This document shows, piece after piece, positions 39,813-39,871 of a stretch of 39,871 nt of DNA. The notes under the pieces are model-generated. The model was not told the DNA's origin, made no database searches, and was given only the letters and a program-made list of their open reading frames with translations. Source of the DNA: Candidatus Gastranaerophilales bacterium (GTDB lineage Bacteria; Cyanobacteriota; Vampirovibrionia; Gastranaerophilales; Gastranaerophilaceae); contig CALUPU010000015.1 in assembly GCA_944322725.1 (NCBI GenBank), positions 1 through 39,871 on the forward strand. Reading direction: 5' to 3'. The number at the start of each line of letters is the position of its first letter. Position 1 is the first letter of the stretch. The position numbers and the translations under genes are program-made.

Positions 39813-39871
39813 TATTTCTATTCAATTTTCAATCTATAATAATATTTTAATACAGACAAAAAAAAATATAA

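Noticed and set aside
37640-39840. Integrated prophage or insertion sequence
   Set aside because: No integrase, transposase, phage structural gene or terminal inverted repeats are visible; only small hypothetical genes lie between the tRNAs.

Overview
The window is about 40 kb of low-GC bacterial chromosome, mostly housekeeping genes mixed with lineage-specific hypothetical genes. Gene content suggests a gut-type Vampirovibrionia (Melainabacteria, Gastranaerophilales) genome. This is inferred from the overall gene set: flagellin, RarA, YajQ, a DUF4914-type P-loop protein, many TPR and secreted hypothetical proteins, and small proteins carrying an N-terminal [S/A]-F-[K/G] motif. I could not run a search, so the taxonomy is tentative.

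Layout. 1-4.5 kb: the 5' part of a repeat-rich secreted adhesin-like gene, a PRK/uridine-kinase-like enzyme, rpsU, a U32 peptidase/tRNA-hydroxylation-type protein coupled to a YqeG-type HAD phosphatase, secG and a YggU protein. 4.5-14 kb: a bifunctional (p)ppGpp synthetase/hydrolase, an unknown protein, folP, a three-gene operon (unknown, TPR, CxxCxxCC protein), a membrane protein and uvrB. 14-24 kb: a TPR protein, tRNA-Val with a 91-bp repeat leader, a translationally coupled pair of secreted proteins, a coiled-coil protein, rarA, two exported proteins, yajQ and a ~1000-residue hypothetical. 24-29 kb: trxA, tRNA-Phe, a guanidine-I riboswitch with a Gdx/SugE exporter, a secreted carboxymuconolactone decarboxylase-cupin fusion with a flavodoxin, and dxs. 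29-37 kb: a DUF4914 protein, a flagellin carrying a GLUG-repeat insert, a secreted SNase-like/PLD nuclease and a GH38 alpha-mannosidase. 37-40 kb: two tRNA-Pro genes (CGG and TGG), each flanked on both sides by tandem repeats derived from the matching tRNA half, with three small lineage-specific genes around them.

The most unusual structure is the set of tRNA-flanking arrays. 5' arrays start each unit with a copy of the 5' end of the tRNA, and 3' arrays end each unit with a copy of its 3' end. Units from the two tRNA-Pro loci share an RNA fold with compensatory base changes. A second theme is leaderless transcription: at six genes a good -10 box ends 6 to 8 nt before the start codon and no Shine-Dalgarno sequence is seen. 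A third is two small ORFs near the tRNA-Pro genes that begin at ATA where an ATG would be expected.
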